Of a stretch of 64,000 bases of DNA, positions 25,797 to 37,379 are shown in pieces. How positions within the stretch are numbered: position 1 is the first letter of the stretch; each line of letters begins with the position of its first letter. The notes under the pieces are model-generated. The model searched no databases. It saw only the letters and a program-made list of their open reading frames with translations, and was not told the DNA's origin. The translations under genes were made by a program, and so were the position numbers. Source of the stretch: Dryomyza anilis (lineage: Eukaryota > Arthropoda > Insecta > Diptera > Dryomyzidae); assembly GCA_951804985.1 (NCBI GenBank), contig OX638132.1:8227529-8291528 (forward strand), written 5' to 3'.

Positions 25797-26261
25797 ATTG
25801 TCTATGATTATTAGGATGATTATTTAACTAGGAAAATAAGTAAAACATGGAAATAGGCAAAACATGCCTATTTTCTGCCCATAGTGTTAAAGCAAAAGTG
25901 GTATGCAATACAGGTGGAACAAAATGGTAGGGACAGGCATGTCATGGTGGGCAATAGGGAGAATTCAAAATGGAAGATAAAGGTGGGAAATAGTTGGCAA
26001 TATGCAGGGAGCCCAACTGAAACTTTGTATTTTACAGAAACCACGACGAATTTGTTTTGGTGTAAACAATAACGAGCTTTGATGTTGTGTTGTTGGATTC
26101 GCATATGTTTGTTGTTGAATTTAACTCAACAGAAGGCGTGTGTTTGTTGTTGTGTTCGATTAAGCGAGAAACATGTAATCGAAGAAAGCAAGAACAAAAC
26201 ACTCCATTAGCAAAATTCTTTAGGCCTTGCCAGCTCTGCCATACAACTTTTTTGCATTTTG

Positions 26262-26438
26262 ACATCATTAAAGCTAGTGTAATTCGAACACATTTCTAGT
26301 GAATAATCTTAATATTCTGGCATCACTGAAGCTAGTGTACTTGGAACACATCTTCTAGTGAATAATCTGTGTTTTCTGGCATCACTTAAGCTAGTGTATT
26401 TCGAACACACCTTCTGGTGAATAAGCGGTCATTGATTT
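26262..26438. repeat. Three-copy 59-bp tandem repeat
   Basis: Three units contain 'gcatca(c/t)t.aagctagtgta.tt.gaacaca' followed by 'tctagtgaataa', with the word AAGCTAGTGTA at about 26270, 26329 and 26388. Copies differ at several positions, so the array is not very young. Confidence 0.85.
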
Positions 26439-26559
26439 GATGGATATTTCTAATATTTTTGAAATACAAAAGCGCTGCCTGCACAACTTCTATGGAGTGC
26501 TAACAGTAATGATTCGAAACTATTTTCAAGACCTCAGCAGTTTTTTGAGAAACGAATAC

Positions 26560-28020
26560 GGAAATTGTGCAGAAAATGTTTATTTCATATAATAAAGTTG
26601 AAAGGAAATCAACTGCGGAATATTTTAGAAAAAAAAACACACTTCTGATTATTATGTTTATCAGCGTTACAAAACACAGGCTATTAATTTCAATACCGAA
26701 CAAATTTGAAGTAAAATTTCATGTTTGTCAAACAAAAAAAATCTGTCAACAACATTTTGAAAAAGCTGTTAGGATGTTTAAAAGCCGCCTTGAGACATTT
26801 ACATTCAATATTTATAAGAAAATTTCAATATGCTACCCCAACAAAATTTTTGGCAGGGTTGAAGCAGTTCAGAAACATTTCCTCGACATATTTCAAACAG
26901 ACCAAGGCGGAGTTTGTATCAAAAACTGTCTGTTTTCTGCCCGTTCCCCAAATATGACGTGAATCTGCCATAAAAATTCCACAAAAATTTACAACCTGCT
27001 ATATATTCTTCCAACTTCCAAAGAAATTCCATTTAGCTGTGCGTTTGCCAGAAATATTCCTGAAAAATGCCAGAAATTTTGTCTCGGGTACCTTTCCCCA
27101 TCATGTTGACGAAAATTCAAAACATAAAAATCCATGCTCAAGCAAACATTTACGAAATGTTTTTTTTACAGAAAATCACACATGAACTTTTGAAACTTTT
27201 AAAAATTGAATATTGCTATATTTAAGAACCGTTTTTTGAAGAAATCGTACGCTTATATTCAAAGAAATATTTACTTGATTAAGTGGCAAAAATGTTTATT
27301 GTGTTGTTTTTTTGCTGTTTCAGAATCAATAAAATTCAGTACGTTTAATTTTTTAATTATTCATTAATAATTTTTTAGTTTTGTGTTTAATATAATGGTA
27401 ACACATGGCGTTCAAAATTGACGAAGACGGTACGTGTGCCAGGCACCATTCCATTAAGTTACTGGTTTTATTAACGTTGATTGTAAATTTACATTTACAA
27501 ACATTATAACCCCATGCATTAAAGCAAACACTTGGAAACCAAAACGTGCCACTCTGTTGACGCGCATACGAGTCCTTGCAGAACAGGCACAGGACACTCG
27601 GACGGACAATCAGATTGACGGAACTCAAGCAAAGGGCTGTTGGTTGGTTGGCTGGCTGGTTCTTTGTGCCAACCAACGAACCACAACATTTACACCTGGA
27701 ATTTGCAAATGCATCCGGAGCACATTTAATGGAAACAAACATACATATGCAGATGGATGGATAGGGGTAAAATGCTTAAATTTCACTTCAAGGTGGAATC
27801 GAAGATCGACCAAAAGGATACACAACAAAAACAATACAAATGAACAACAACTGCGAACTCATATTTTTGGCATTGCCATGGTTTTGTTGTTGTCATTCAT
27901 TATGTTAGCAAAACAGCTGGAGGATGGATGGATGGACGAACAAATGGCAAGGATGCTGATGTCGCCTGCTCCGGCATGAATATGCATTTTTAATTGAATG
28001 CAAAAATTTAAACGATTATA
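26560..28020. other. Intergenic DNA with open frames but no supported gene
   Basis: Frames are open on both strands at 26567-26962 and 27353-27979. The latter holds TGG/GGTTGGTTGG-type and CCAACC low-complexity sequence that opens both strands at once. No known domain, no paired splice signals and no codon-like composition were found. It could be non-coding transcript sequence. Confidence 0.35.
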
Positions 28021-28287
28021 ATGCAAACATGCTGCCATTATATTAAAGAAGCTGTTTTTTTTTTGTTTTTGTTAAAGCAGCAGACGTCTTTAAATTATGA
28101 TTATGTCGACAGAAATGACCAAAAAAGAAAACGTTTTACTTGATCAAGGTTCCAAAAATTTACAAATATTGAAAAATCCTTTCGTATTGCTTTTTTAGTA
28201 AATGTATTCATAAATAATGATTCCAATTTTGAACATTGTTTTGAAATACATGTTCTTTTAAATACTTGAAAACATTCTCACGTAATT

Positions 28288-28537
28288 TGGAGGTGGTCGC
28301 AACCACATGATCACCGATTTGGAGGTTACCACAACCTCATGTTCACCGATTAGTAGGTTGTCACAACTTCATGATCACCGATTTGGAGGTTGCCACAACC
28401 TTATTTTCACCACTTGGAGGTTGGCACAACCGAATTAAGAGGTTGTTGAAACTACTTTATCAGTTGTTGCCGCAACCGAATGATTCGGTAGGGCAATTTA
28501 GTTGGTTGCCGCAACAAATCAGTTCTCTGTGTGTATG
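28288..28537. repeat. ~40-bp tandem array of near-palindromic GGTTG..CAACC units, with a MITE-like end
   Basis: Five or six degenerate units of the form GGAGGTTGCCACAACC...ATGATCACCGATTT. Each holds an interrupted palindrome GGTTG-N3-CAACC. The array is followed by GGTTGCCGCAACAAATCAGTTCTCTGTGTGTA. The reverse complement of this end resembles the start of the element at about 5884-6199, so the array is probably the expanded inside of a small inverted-end element. Confidence 0.7.
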
Positions 28538-29330
28538 AAATATACATCAAAATAGGAACAACAGATGGAAATAAAATTATTAAAAAGTTGGGTAATAAAA
28601 AAAAGTTAAAGTTTAAAATAAAAATAAAATAAGAAAAATAGTGAATATTGTGTAAAAAATTACACTAGACAAAAAATTGAGGCCTTTTGTTATTATCCAC
28701 GATCTTACTGTGATTTTCCGTTGGACTTTAAGTTTCTAATCACGACCTCATACTCAGTTTTTTATATTGTCTCAAGTTGTTTAGTTATTACGTAATTTAA
28801 ATAAACGGCATTTTTTTTTAATTTTCTTATATGATTCTCCCTTTAATCAATATAATTTTTTATCCATTATTCAAAGAAATTTCAACAAAACCTTAAACCA
28901 GTAAAAGTCAGCTTTGCACAAATGTGTAACTTCCAATGGGTTTGCCTCTGTATCAAACAATAGAGTCAACTAAAGAACACCTACCAAATTTTCTTATTTT
29001 TAAAATTAAATAAAATATTTTCCTGTTTATGTTCATATCGACTAATTTTGAACCGAATTTGTGAATTTCACTTTAAGCTCAGGACTTAAAGAGTGTTTTG
29101 CAAAAACAAAGTAAGAAGAAGCATAGAATTACAGATCAAGTCTAATATAAGATATATACTTTTAGTTAATTATGAAAAAACATAGATGTTATGCAATAAA
29201 TAATAGGTACACCTTAAAAGTAATATATTTTGTGTTTGACTGGTCATAACTTTGGTCAGATCAATCCGAATTTCATGTGGTTTATTTCAAAATATTAGCT
29301 GAAGTATTCTCAATTAAATACAAATGAAAT
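28538..29330. other. Intergenic DNA; no gene seen
   Basis: AT-rich unique-looking sequence without coding or structural signal that I can support. Confidence 0.4.
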
Positions 29331-29490
29331 GTAAACTTTTAAATCGCGAAACTGATGTTTTTCATATAAACTTAGCTTGCGTAGCCTGTTGTAGCATGCG
29401 AGAAAATATTGAACGGTTTGTTGTTCTCGCAATCTCGCAAGCAAAGTTTGTATGAAGTTTCGCGAATTAAAACTTTTGTAGTACATTCAA
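29331..29490. mobile_element. Short foldback MITE with CGCGAAACT arms
   Basis: The left arm (about 29331-29395: TTTTAAATCGCGAAACT ... AAACTTAGCTTGCG) is mirrored by the right arm (about 29430-29490: CGCAAGCAAAGTTTG ... AGTTTCGCGAATTAAAAC). The whole unit is about 160 bp and non-coding. The arms are imperfect. Confidence 0.6.
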
Positions 29491-29808
29491 TACTTGTAAT
29501 CCATTTTCATTTATACATCATTTTATTGTAAAAAAGAGAAACTTTCATATAGAAATACAAAAAGAAAAATAAAGTGTCCATTTTTCTATAAACTCAAAAA
29601 GTTTTTAAAATTCAATAATTTTGGTTACAAAAATGATTTTTTCCAAATTAGATATTTTTATTGTAAAGCTCATGAAAAATACTTTCTAAAGCAGTTATAA
29701 ACGTTTACAATCGAGCTATTCTGATAGAAGTTATAAATAATTCAATACAAGCCTCAAGCTTACGCGGTCAAAATTGCCATATTTGGACCCCAATATCTCG
29801 ACAACCCG

Positions 29809-30027
29809 CACCCAGAAAAAAATTCCCTCAAATCCCATTAAGATTGGTCAATGGGACAATTATTGATATAATAGTATACAAAAAATAAATATTTTCATAT
29901 AAACTCAATGGAAATGTAATGTATTTTGTAGTATTTAATGGTATTTTCCGATTAAAATAATAATTTATCCTATTGACAATTTATAATAGTAAAAAACTAT
30001 TATTTATATAGTATTTTTTTCTGAGTG
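29809..30027. mobile_element. 219-bp MITE, family A (CACCCAGAAAAA ends), copy 1
   Basis: Starts CACCCAGAAAAAAATTCCC and ends TTTTTTTCTGAGTG. Nearly the same sequence recurs at 33859-34080, in the same orientation, including the internal 'ggtattttccgattaaaata' and the AATAGTATAC / AATAGTAAAAAACTATTA blocks. Non-coding; superfamily not certain. Confidence 0.85.
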
Positions 30028-33000
30028 CGTCATACCAGCCCATCCTTCTTCACAGGTTTAAATGAGGTCCACCAAATTTAATTCAAATCGGTAGCCACAA
30101 ATTTTTGAAGCAGGTACGGTTGACAAATTTTCATCCATATGTTAGAAAGAACGTCTACAATTATTCATTCTAAACATTTTTCGACGAAAACAATAATATG
30201 TTGGCTGCTATTATTATAATGTTTTGCAATGCATATATAATGCATTTATGCAATGTTTGCATAAAGCATAAATGATAAATAATGCATCAATGATGTTTGA
30301 GGACATTGGTAAATTTGTCATTGATCAATATGTCTACAACAATTTCATAAAGTACGTTGCATTAATTTGCAAAATTTAAAAAAAAAAGAAACAAGTTAAA
30401 AAATGTTGCCTTTATTTATTCTAGTATTTATAACTTTTTAACCAAGAGTCGTAATTTATTTTCTTAAATGATGGTTTAATGAAGTGCTACATAACAATAC
30501 ATAATAATCATTTTTATTTTTATTATTATCATTAATATTATTTTATTCATAACATATATTTTTTGAACATTTTTCAATTTCATTATCTTATATCTCTCAC
30601 CAATTTTTACACTATAGCGCGATGTTTTCTGCGCCTAATATCGAAAATATAATTTCATTCTTTTCTTTTGTTGAAATTTTAAAAATAATTTGAAAAATAG
30701 GTTATATCTCAAAAACTAGAGCCAACTAGAACCAAAACTGATGCCATTTTGGGAATTAACGCAACAAATGTTTTTATATTTTCTGCAACCGTGTCGAAAT
30801 TTTAATTTTGTCGGGCAGTGTAATCGAACAAATTCTCAAATTCTCTTTTTATATGCATGACAATCGTTGATGACACGTCATGCATAAAGTGCTGGACATT
30901 TGTATGAAAATGTCATCATAATTTGATGAGCGAAAATACTACCGTTCATTAATGTTTCTTCCCGGACATAGGTGTATCATTGAGGAATTATTGATGACAT
31001 TTCCCACAGAGATACGCTGTTTGTCAAATCCCCAAGTAAATCGATCAAATCATAAAAAATGTATAATAAATCGTTTTTTTATTATTTGTATTTGTTGTTA
31101 CTTGTGTTAATTACTTTTAATATTGATATAATACATCTGATTTTTTTACAATTAAAACGCAGAATATGTTTTCAGTAGAATGCAGACAATTTTATGAGTT
31201 AACAGCCCCTAATACCAAAATTACATGTTGACTACTTAATTGCATGTTTAACCAGGTTATTAAAACTAATTAAAATTCTTCAACCAACAAATAAACAAAA
31301 ATGTAGGTTCTTCACATAAAATTGGGTTTTTCTGCGCCTTTTACAGTCGTAACGTAATTGCAATAATTGTGAAATATTAATTGCATATTGGTACTTTTTG
31401 AGCTTATCATATTTAATGGCATTTTGTCGCGTATCAAAATTATTAAGTGTTGCGAAATTTCAAGTGTTGTGAACAAAGAATATCTAGTCTGCCGACTTTG
31501 TTATTTGCTTGAAAAAAAAAACACTTTTTATATTGATAGTAATGACTTCTGACACATCGCTGTTATTCACACTAAATCTCAAATAACCCTTATATTGATA
31601 GCTATAAATTGATTGCAGTTTGACGCTGATACTCCGTGTCCTTTTAACTTTGACCAACTACTTAGGATTTGATTACAACAAAGGATTTAATCAACTATAA
31701 CAATATTGCATCAGAGGTAATTCACCCTTAAGAAAAAGTACCTGTTTCAATGTCTTCACACAATCTAAAGTTTTTTAGGCTTTAAAACAGTAAAAATTGA
31801 AAACCTTTCAAATGTAAAAAAACGCACATTTGTTGTACATTGTGATTTCCAGTGAAATTAAGCCAGAAACAATCGACTGCAATATTTGCCGCCCTTGGCA
31901 CCATAAATACCAATGAAAAACCCAATAAGTAAGGTAAGAAAATAATATAGAAAATATTGGAAAATTCAGAAAACTCAACTATAGTTGATTTGCAGGTAAA
32001 AACAAAATACGTTGCGGCAGGTAAACAATGTTGGCCGGAACAAAGAGGACGAATTCGAATGATGACCGGCCTGCAACAACTGACCCGGCATGTGTTTTAC
32101 TTGGAGTGTTTCTGCGTTTACTTAACGTTTTGTATGCGCTTTGTTCGTGTGCGTGAAAATATAAAATAGAGATTTGTTGGAATATCTACAGGATCGAAGT
32201 CGATCCTGCGTGTGTGTGTCTGTGTATTTTTGGCGCGCCGTTAGAGATACAAAAACAAAACCATACCCAACAAAAAGAAAAATCATTGAAAGCATATGTG
32301 TGCCGTTGCTGCCTACGTTGTTCACGTCGATATTGGGTTTTCTTGCCAAGATACATATTTAGATAGCAGCACATGCAGCATGCAGCGGCAGAAGGCACCA
32401 TCGATCGATCGATGCGATGCGTATCGTTAGATTTCGATCCGTGTGTAGTGCGTACAACTGTTGTACGCAAAAGGAAATTTGAAAATTTCTCAAACCGCAC
32501 AATGTGCTCTGCTTCATTCCGGTCTCAGGTACAGGATATGACAATTCTTAAGATATCCATCCATCCATCCTTATGTGCATAACTTTTAAACATATATGTA
32601 TTATATACTACAACTACATACTATGGCATAATGTTTCTTAGTAAATCGAATAATATATGCTTAAATTAGAAACGTTATGCAGATGCAGCCCGAATCGAAT
32701 TATAAGTGGCTGCATAGTACGAAGTGCTCTCACAAAACCAACGATTGAAACAACTTACTAGAGGTCGTAATTGTAAGAAATGCTTATACAAAAGACACGA
32801 CATTATTTATAATCACTGTAATTAACTATTGTTATCAAATGCTTGTAGATGTTCAACTAAACCAATGCATTTTTTGTTTTTTAATAACCAAAAAACAAAA
32901 ACAAATAGCCTTTATATGGTCCAGTTTTTTAGTGCAAGTTTAAATTTGGCTTCAATTTTGCAAATTTTTAAAACGTCTATAGTCTCTAATCAAATTGGCC

Positions 33001-33400
33001 AAATATCGTTCAATTTTTAACACAGAAAGACAATTATGAAACAGTTAATATGACATTTTTAATATGTGTGATATGTTGAGAATGGACGAAATTACAAATT
33101 TTTAAATTTCGAGGATTAGGATTTACGCAATGCAAAAAGTTTATTTTAAGTTTAACTCCTATCTCAAACAATCCTACTTGCGTGTCACTTTCTCTCATCA
33201 CAAGTATGTCCATTGCGTATATTATTTAAACTTGAAAATATATACCATAAATTTCAGCATTAAAAAATTTTAAAAATGTATAATGCATGTATGTATAATG
33301 CATTTTTAATGTGACTGACATTTTAACATACACAATATTGGAAATATATGCGAATGATATTTATAGAAATTTATTAATTGATCAAGATTGGCAATGATCA
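30028..33400. other. Intergenic DNA; no gene seen
   Basis: AT-rich. It holds an ATGCA-rich patch at 30225-30300, a TCCATCCATCC run near 32558 and a CGATCGATCGATG run near 32401. Open frames at 31957-32582 exist on both strands together and carry no recognisable motif, so no gene is called. Confidence 0.4.
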
Positions 33401-33462
33401 TTAGGTTAGGTTGAAATGTCTGCTACATTCACTCTAAAACCAAAATTGGTGCATTGTGATAC

Positions 33463-33709
33463 CAGGGGGGTTACTATGTATCGCGATTCGAAAGTCAATG
33501 CGTTACGAAAGTCAATTTAAATCGAAGAACAAAGCGTTACGAAGGCAAATTCAACAATCTAAAGGAATTGAAAAGGTAGCCGTGTTGTCATTTTTTAAAT
33601 TTGAATACGAAAGTTCCAAATTTAAATGCGAAAGTCACACTACCAAAGTACCATTTATTAGAATGCGAGTAATATCACTTTCGAATCGCATTACAGAGTA
33701 ACCCCCCAG
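33463..33709. mobile_element. ~247-bp MITE with GGGGGTTACT..ATTCGAAAGT terminal inverted repeats
   Basis: The left end GGGGGGTTACTATGTATC...GCGATTCGAAAGT is mirrored at the right by ACTTTCGAATCGCATTACAG...AGTAACCCCCC, giving inverted repeats of about 32 bp. Internal words GCGTTACGAA and GCGAAAGTCA repeat the theme. No transposase. Confidence 0.8.
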
Positions 33710-33858
33710 GGATCTATATTTATATTCTTCTCGTTGAATCAACGTTGAATGACAAAGCTAGGTTCAAGTTTTGTGTCGATGTTGGCAAAAGCGTCCAGAT
33801 TTCCTAACAAGTGAAACCGAAACATTTGTTTCTTTTATGCGAAAGGACTGGGCATTTA

Positions 33859-34080
33859 CACCCAGAAAAAAAATTCCCTCAAATCCCATTAAAATTGGTC
33901 CATAGGACAATTATTGATTTAATAGTATACAAAAAATAAAAATTTTCATATAAACTCAATGGCAATGTCATGGTATTTTGTAGTATTTAATGGTATTTTC
34001 CGATTAAAATAATAATTTATCCTATGAACTATATTTAATAGTAAAAAACTATTATTTATATAGTATTCTTTTTCTGGGTG
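33859..34080. mobile_element. 222-bp MITE, family A, copy 2
   Basis: Starts CACCCAGAAAAAAAATTCCC and ends TTTTTCTGGGTG, so the ends are inverted repeats of about 12 bp. It aligns along its whole length with 29809-30027 with only scattered differences. Flanking TTA/TAC would allow a TA target duplication; copy 1 has CG on both sides instead. Confidence 0.85.
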
Positions 34081-34645
34081 TACTACTCCTGTTTTGCTAA
34101 AAGTAACTTTAATCATTATTAAATTCTTTATTCGATAAAAAGATATATAAAATTTGCGATAAGTTTAAGTTTACCGACAATATAACTTTATATAGGATTT
34201 TTGAAAATCCTTAGGCTTTATTGAGTACAGGTTTTATATAGCCAAGAGTTAAACTTAAGTTACACTTTTTGCGTTAACCACACGATAAACTTTACACTGG
34301 TGACAAAGTCAAACTCAAGTATAAACATTAGATTAAATTACATTTAACATTTTGAGTCAATCTCAACATTTTGCGTCAATTCTGCAAATAATAATAATAA
34401 TAGTTTGGCGCTACAGTCCTGTATAGAACTTCGCCCGAGATCTCACACCATTTGAGCTGTGCGTGTTAATTTGTACTCAAATTTTTACTGTCGAGAGGTA
34501 GCGTCGCATAGAAAAATGTTTTCTATGAAAAAGATGTTGGCAGTCGCCGGTGATCGAACCGCGGACCGTTCGGCTCGTAGTCGAACGCAGCAGCGACTAT
34601 TCGCTCGCAGTCCAACGCACGCACTAACCAGACGAGCTACCGACG

Positions 34646-36193
34646 CACGGTGAACAAAATGATGAAATTTTTGAACAAAACGCCATTTTATTATTTTTAA
34701 ATTTTCAAATTTCTTTTTTACTGTTACGTACATAAAAGACCCACTAAGAATAATCTGTAACCATTATTCTTATAACATTAACAGATTAAGAGATATGGCC
34801 TTCAAAGTTAGGAAAAAAATTGCATTCCATACAAAAATATATGGAAATACATATTGGAACATATCTAAAATATCCTTGCATATCCTCTCAAATCCTTAAA
34901 ATTGTATTTAGGCTTTTACAAAATACACATTCTGGAAAAAAGTAGCTTCCGGTTTGCTTCGGTCTACAAGAAAATTGTTGTGAAATACTACCATTTTCGT
35001 TAGAATTTAACTTATTTGATTTAAAGCGTTTAGTATAACAATTTTATATCAATTATCCCGACAGATATCCTTCACGCGCTAACTTTTTTCTAATCACAAT
35101 TAATGTGGTGAAAAATAAAAATATTTCATTCCGATATCGTTCCCGGATTAGGAGAAATTACGTGTCAAAAATTACCTTTTTATTCTAATTTCATACATTT
35201 GTGCCTTTTTTGTAAATTGATTCCAAGGACTGCAAGCGATATCCTTCGTTCGCACTAACTTTTTTCTAATCATAATCAATGTGCTAAAAAATAAAAAAAT
35301 ATATCATTCCGATATCATTCCCGGATTAGGAGAATTAACATGTCAAAAATTACCATTTTTATACATTTGTTCCTCTTTTTGTAAATTTATACCAAGGACT
35401 GCAAGCGATATCCTTCATTCTCACTAACTTTTTTCTAATCACAATCAATGTGGTAAAAAATGAAAAATATATCATCCCGATATCGATCCCGGATTAGGAG
35501 AAATTCACTTGGCAAAAATTACAATTTTTCACACATTTGTTCCTTTTTGTAAATTTATTCCAAGGACTGCAAGCGATATCCTTCGTTCGCACTAACTTTT
35601 TTTTAATCATAATCAATGTGATAAAAAATCAAAAAAATATGATCCCGATATCTTTCGCGGATTAGAAGAAAATACATGGCAAAAAAAACTGTTTTATTCT
35701 AATTTTTTTTTTGTAAATTTATTTCAAGGACTGCAAACGATATCCTTCGTTCGCACTAACTTTATTTTAATCACAATCAATGTGGTTAAAAATATTACCA
35801 TGATATCGTTTCCGGATTAAGAGAAATTACATGGCAAAAATTGCCATTTTATTTCCTAATTTCATACATATGTAACTTTTTTGTAAATTTATTTTAAGGA
35901 CTGCAAACGATACCCTTCATTAACACAAACTTATTTCAGATCACTTTCAATGTGGTCAAAAATAAAAAATAAATCATCCAGATTTTAAAAAATCACATGT
36001 CAAAAATGTCCACAAAATTCTTGAAGTTAAATTATTTTTACATAACTTTTGTAAATCAATAGAAGACATTTTGTAAAGCATAACTATACCCTGATATTTT
36101 TGTATTAAGCAAAAAAAAAAATCAACGAAATCTACCGATTTGTTTTGAAGTTATATAATTTTGTTCAAAAAAAGTGCTTTTTTGTTCACCGTG
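34646..36193. mobile_element. 1548-bp Transib-like non-autonomous DNA transposon nested in the SINE
   Basis: Both ends begin CACGGTGAACAAAA (inverted), and the inverted repeat continues imperfectly to about 35 bp with TTTTTGAACAAAA shared. It is flanked by a 5-bp duplication CGACG (34641-34645 and 36194-36198), and the uninterrupted site is seen at 25779-25795. Transib elements have CAC(A)(A/G)TG-type ends like the V(D)J signal heptamer CACAGTG, and make 5-bp GC-rich duplications; that is why I favour Transib. There is no transposase frame. Most of the inside is the 170-bp tandem array described next. Confidence 0.7.
35055..35990. repeat. Six-copy ~170-bp satellite inside the Transib-like element
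   Basis: Units carry 'aaggactgcaagcgatatcc', 'ttcg(t/c)tcgcactaactttttt', 'aatcacaatcaatgtg', 'ccgatatc.ttcccggatta' and 'catttgt.cctttttgtaaa'. The GATATCCTTC word is at about 35064, 35238, 35406, 35574, 35738 and 35908, so the period is 164-174 bp. Copies are diverged, with the outer ones most degraded. Confidence 0.9.
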
Positions 36194-36289
36194 CGACGCT
36201 ACAATTCTGCAAATACTTTGCATTTTTTAATTTGAAAAGTGATTAAAAACCTGGGCCTTAATTTCTTGATACATTTATTTTTCAAAAAC

Positions 36290-36745
36290 GTTGCAATTAT
36301 CTTAAAAATCGTTTTTATATCGTTTGGTTTTAGTTTAATTTTAGTTTAAATGTCTTCCGTTAAATTGTCCGATAATTTACGTATAAGTATAAATATTTTA
36401 TTATTTGTCATTAGATCCGAATCTACAAAAGTCAACCAAAAATAGTCTAAAAAATCAAAATTGTTCGAGTTTAGTTTCAAATCTTTTAAACACTTATGAG
36501 AGTATACGTATTTTTTCGTTGCAATTATCTTAAAAATCGTTTTTATATCGTTTGGTTTTAGTTTAATTTTAGTTTAAATGTCTTCCGTTAAATTGTCCGA
36601 TAATTTACGTATAAGTATAAATATTTTATTATTTGTCATTAGATCCGAATCTAAAAAAGTCAACCAAAAATAGTCTAAAAAATCAAAATTGTTCGAGTTT
36701 AGTTTCAAATCTTTTAAACACTTATGGGAGTATACGTATTTTTTC
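36290..36745. repeat. 228-bp tandem duplication, nearly identical copies
   Basis: Copies are 36290-36517 and 36518-36745, each starting GTTGCAATTATC and ending at GTATTTTTTC. I see only two base differences (CTACAAAAG/CTAAAAAAG and ATGAGAG/ATGGGAG). Either this is a very recent duplication or an assembly artefact. Confidence 0.92.
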
Positions 36746-36965
36746 GTATATTGTAATTAGTTTTGACAATTGAAAGAAAAAATGCGTTCACAGTTTTTTG
36801 GAAAACCAGTTATGTAAGGGCCTGTATTTTTATTTCCCAGAAAAGTGCCTAAAATGTCAAATTGTTTTAAAAACCTTACGTAATATTACAAAACTGTGTA
36901 TGCAGTGAAAATCCGCACTCATGAGTTATATAGAATTTTGCCCATAGAAAAAAAATGTTCTCGTT

Positions 36966-37133
36966 TTCTTCTGTAATTGATTTTCGAAAATTGAGTTTTG
37001 TTTTATGTTTTAAGTTTCTGTAAATCAAATTGTCGATTTCTGTGACGTCTTCTTCAGTAATTGATTTTCGAAAATGAAGTTTTGTTTTATGTTTTAAGTT
37101 TCTGTAAATCAAATTGTCGATTTCTGTGACGTC
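36966..37133. repeat. 84-bp tandem duplication
   Basis: Two copies of a unit with 'gattttcgaaaat', 'gttttgttttatgttttaag' and 'caaattgtcgatttctgtga', period 84 bp, differing at a few bases (AAAATTGAG vs AAAATGAAG). Because 84 is a multiple of three, the minus strand stays open through both copies. The resulting repetitive frame is a by-product, not a gene. Confidence 0.9.
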
Positions 37134-37379
37134 AAAACTGTTCAAATGACAACAAAACTATTCAATACGAAACATAAATTGCGTCATTTTGACGTCAAAA
37201 CGACAACTTTGATCGTCAAAATTACAGAAACCACCTGAGGGAAATATTGTTGTAATCACATTAACTACCTTCCCGTGGTACTTGAACCAGATCTGTTTCA
37301 CGGGACCACCAAAGGTTCTATTTTAATAAATTTGGCAGCACTGTTTTCTTCTGCCCTTTCTTTTCAAACACAAATTCTT

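Larger units (their letters stand above)
34391..36201 (-). mobile_element. tRNA-derived SINE (about 258 bp) split by a DNA-transposon insertion
   Basis: Read on the minus strand, the SINE starts at 36201 (TAGCGTCG), is interrupted at 36193-34646, and resumes CGTCGGTAGCTCGTCTGG. A pol III A-box-like TAGCTCGTCTGGTTAG lies at 34639-34624 and a B-box-like GGTTCGATCAC at 34560-34550. The 3' end is GGACTGTAGCGCCAAAC followed by a (TTA)n tail. Perfect 14-bp target duplications CAATTCTGCAAATA flank it (34377-34390 and 36202-36215), so both ends are defined. A truncated relative is at 25767-25796. The tRNA of origin is not identified. Confidence 0.85.

Noticed and set aside
26032..26299. Overlapping open frames on both strands
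   Set aside because: No start context, motif or splice sites; partly overlaps a tandem repeat.
36876..37145. Minus-strand frame with a 28-residue internal repeat
   Set aside because: The 84-bp tandem duplication preserves frame by chance; composition is that of AT-rich non-coding DNA.
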